Origin: CAYWMP01 sp964459445
GTDB lineage: Bacteria > Desulfobacterota > DSM-4660 > Desulfatiglandales > HGW-15
Assembly: GCA_964459445.1 (NCBI GenBank)
Contig: CAYWMP010000160.1
Coordinates: 1-13,442, forward strand
DNA length: 13,442 bases
Direction of reading: 5' to 3'
Numbering within the stretch: the first letter of the stretch is position 1; the number at the start of each line of letters is the position of its first letter. The notes under the pieces were generated by a model, which saw only the letters and a program-made list of their open reading frames with translations, was not told the origin of the DNA and made no database searches. The position numbers and the translations under genes were made by a program. This document shows, piece by piece, positions 12,099 through 13,442 of this stretch.

Positions 12099-13208
12099 AT
12101 GACTGTGACATCAAAAGACATACATGAGAAACTGGCAGATCATTTATCCAAGCTGGGGATGGGATTTCCGGTCAGAAATGATTTGGTAGAGATACTAAAG
12201 GAGATGTTTGATGTTTCCGAGGCTGAAGTCGCGTTGGCCATTCCAAACAAGGTCATCCCGCTTGAACCCTTCAGTATTGATGAGATCCAGAAAAACAGCA
12301 ATCTTCCGAAGCAGGAGCTTTTAGAGATGCTGGAGCGTCTTGTGCAAAAGGGGTTGCTCTTCGCCGGAAAAACCAAAGAGGGGGAAAAGGGTTATGCCCT
12401 GCTTCAGGTGGGATTCGGTTTTCCTCAAACCTTTTTCTGGAAAGGAGAAAACACATCCCACGCTCGCAAGATGGCTTCATTGATCGCTAAATATTTCAAC
12501 CGACAAGTGACGAAGGAAGCCTACTCCTCGGAAACCAAACCCTATCGTTACATTCCTATAGGTAAGAGCATTCATGGCACCAAGCAGTCCGTCTACCCCT
12601 ACCATGCCATGGAAACCGTGATTGATCAGGCTGAGGTGATTGCCGTTGCCCATTGCCCCTGCCGCGTCAGCTATTCCCTGTGGGGAAGGGGTTGCGACCA
12701 CCCGAAGGAAGTTTGCATGAAATTCAATGATATGGCCCGTTTTGTTATAGACAGGGAGCTTGCAAGGAAAATCACAAAGGAGGAAGCCCGGGGTATCATC
12801 AAAATAAGTGAGGAAGCCGGACTTGTCCATTTTGTCGATAATGCGGAAGGGGATATTCAACATAACTGTAATTGCTGTGGTTGTTCCTGCTGGAACGTTG
12901 GAGCCATCAGAAGAAGAAAAACACCAAGAGATGTCCTCATGGCCACCTATTTTATCAGGGAAACCGATCTGGATGCCTGTATCGGATGCGGTCAATGTGT
13001 CGAGATATGTCCCGTCGATGCTGTGGAATTGATCGATGATGTGGCCGTGGTCGACAAAGAATGGTGCATCGGATGTGGCGTTTGTGCCGGCGAATGTCCC
13101 AGCAATGCCATTGAGATAAAACTACGGCCGGATAGGACCGGCGAACTTCCCGCTGCCACCTTTAAGAAACTCCACGAAATAATATTGGAGGAAAGGAATA
13201 TAACCTAG
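12099..13208 (+). CDS. 4Fe-4S protein with winged-helix-like N-terminus, unknown role
   Basis: A 369-aa protein. Residues 1-105 look like a winged-helix segment (FSIDEIQKNSNLPKQELLEMLERLVQKGLLF at 58-88). The middle carries HCPCR (C186, C188), further Cys at 199 and 206, and the dense CNCCGCSC motif (257-264). The C-terminus has two [4Fe-4S] sites: C294/C297/C300/C304 and C323/C326/C329/C333. I recognise this architecture as a recurring uncharacterised 4Fe-4S protein of anaerobes, without a known reaction. Its place 42 nt after the beta gene suggests it serves the same pathway, as electron acceptor, assembly factor or redox-sensing accessory (inference). GGAGG (12090-12094) precedes the chosen ATG by 4 nt; an ATG five codons upstream is possible. 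Confidence 0.85.
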   Translation: MTVTSKDIHEKLADHLSKLGMGFPVRNDLVEILKEMFDVSEAEVALAIPNKVIPLEPFSIDEIQKNSNLPKQELLEMLERLVQKGLLFAGKTKEGEKGYALLQVGFGFPQTFFWKGENTSHARKMASLIAKYFNRQVTKEAYSSETKPYRYIPIGKSIHGTKQSVYPYHAMETVIDQAEVIAVAHCPCRVSYSLWGRGCDHPKEVCMKFNDMARFVIDRELARKITKEEARGIIKISEEAGLVHFVDNAEGDIQHNCNCCGCSCWNVGAIRRRKTPRDVLMATYFIRETDLDACIGCGQCVEICPVDAVELIDDVAVVDKEWCIGCGVCAGECPSNAIEIKLRPDRTGELPAATFKKLHEIILEERNIT

Positions 13209-13267
13209 CGAAGTTTTGCCCCAGATCGACGATTAAAGAAGTAATAAACCTGCTTGCTGATGCAAAC

Positions 13268-13302
13268 CGATGCTGGTTGCTCGATGCTCGATACTTGTTG
13301 TA
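13268..13302 (+). repeat. Heptad repeat tract, CGATGCT type
   Basis: Five consecutive 7-nt units: CGATGCT, GGTTGCT, CGATGCT, CGATACT, TGTTGTA. The period equals that of the arrays at 10462-10550 but the unit is different. It lies in the non-coding region after the 4Fe-4S protein gene. Confidence 0.5.
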
Positions 13303-13401
13303 GCGAAGCGAAAATTCCTTTTTAGAGTTTGATAGAAAGGCTTTAAGTAACACCTATTTTAGGTTTCTGGTTTCAGAAAAGCGGCGACTGACACCTCGTA
13401 T

Positions 13402-13431
13402 CTGACTAAGCAACGCTGGAGTCAGTTTTTT
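13402..13431 (+). terminator. Likely rho-independent terminator
   Basis: CTGACT (13402-13407) pairs with AGTCAG (13420-13425) across a 12-nt loop, followed immediately by six Ts (13426-13431). The stem is short but the T-run is well placed. About 190 nt past the 4Fe-4S protein stop, it could end the operon. Confidence 0.5.
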
Positions 13432-13442
13432 GATCAAACTGG

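Noticed and set aside
12477..12995. A 172-aa minus-strand open frame opposite the 4Fe-4S protein gene
   Set aside because: It is the complement of a strongly supported Cys-rich coding frame and its translation shows no domain or upstream ribosome-binding site.

Overview
The window reads as a metagenome-style scaffold from an anaerobic bacterium, most plausibly a deltaproteobacterial (Desulfobacterota) aromatic-compound or amino-acid degrader. The evidence is indirect: an oxygen-sensitive, iron-sulfur-rich 2-oxoacid:acceptor oxidoreductase, a large cysteine-rich ferredoxin-like protein, mid-range base composition, and intergenic spaces full of short degenerate repeats. No rRNA, tRNA, CRISPR array, transposase or integrase is visible.

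Left half (about 1-5600), minus strand: a run of small, functionally unrelated accessory genes. Read in their own direction (right to left) they are a lipoprotein of unknown function, a secreted alpha/beta hydrolase, a GNAT acetyltransferase, a ParD-like/RelE-ParE toxin-antitoxin pair, a SAM methyltransferase followed closely by a DUF1330 protein, a possibly broken small membrane ORF, a YgeA-type amino-acid racemase, and a CPBP-type membrane protein. The composition and the junctions resemble an integron gene-cassette array without an integrase. The lipoprotein gene is bounded by two GTTRRRY-like core sites, each exactly 10 nt upstream of a start codon (5601-5607 and 5105-5111). A 129-bp attC-like imperfect palindrome lies between the lipoprotein and hydrolase genes. 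Two weaker palindromes sit at the next two junctions. The remaining junctions do not show convincing sites, so this is a hypothesis.

Right half (about 5870-13210), plus strand: a catabolic operon. A sigma70-like promoter and a perfect 12-bp palindromic operator precede a GntR/FCD regulator. Then follow, in order, the gamma, delta, alpha, FAD and beta (with four-cluster ferredoxin domain) subunits of a five-subunit CoA-acylating 2-oxoacid dehydrogenase. Content and order match padEFGHI, phenylglyoxylate:NAD+ oxidoreductase, which converts phenylglyoxylate to benzoyl-CoA in anaerobic phenylalanine/phenylacetate degradation. The alpha and beta chains together with gamma and delta would carry out the TPP-dependent decarboxylation and pass electrons through iron-sulfur clusters to the FAD subunit, which would reduce NAD+. 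A sixth gene encodes a 369-aa protein with a winged-helix-like N-terminus, unusual Cys motifs and two C-terminal 4Fe-4S clusters; I know no assigned function for it.

The operon is interrupted by two repeat-bearing spacers (8745-9047 and 10311-10700). The first contains a 100-N assembly gap flanked by an identical 55-bp overlap, so the gap is very probably artificial and the two contigs really join. The last bases hold a second heptad-repeat tract and a likely rho-independent terminator.
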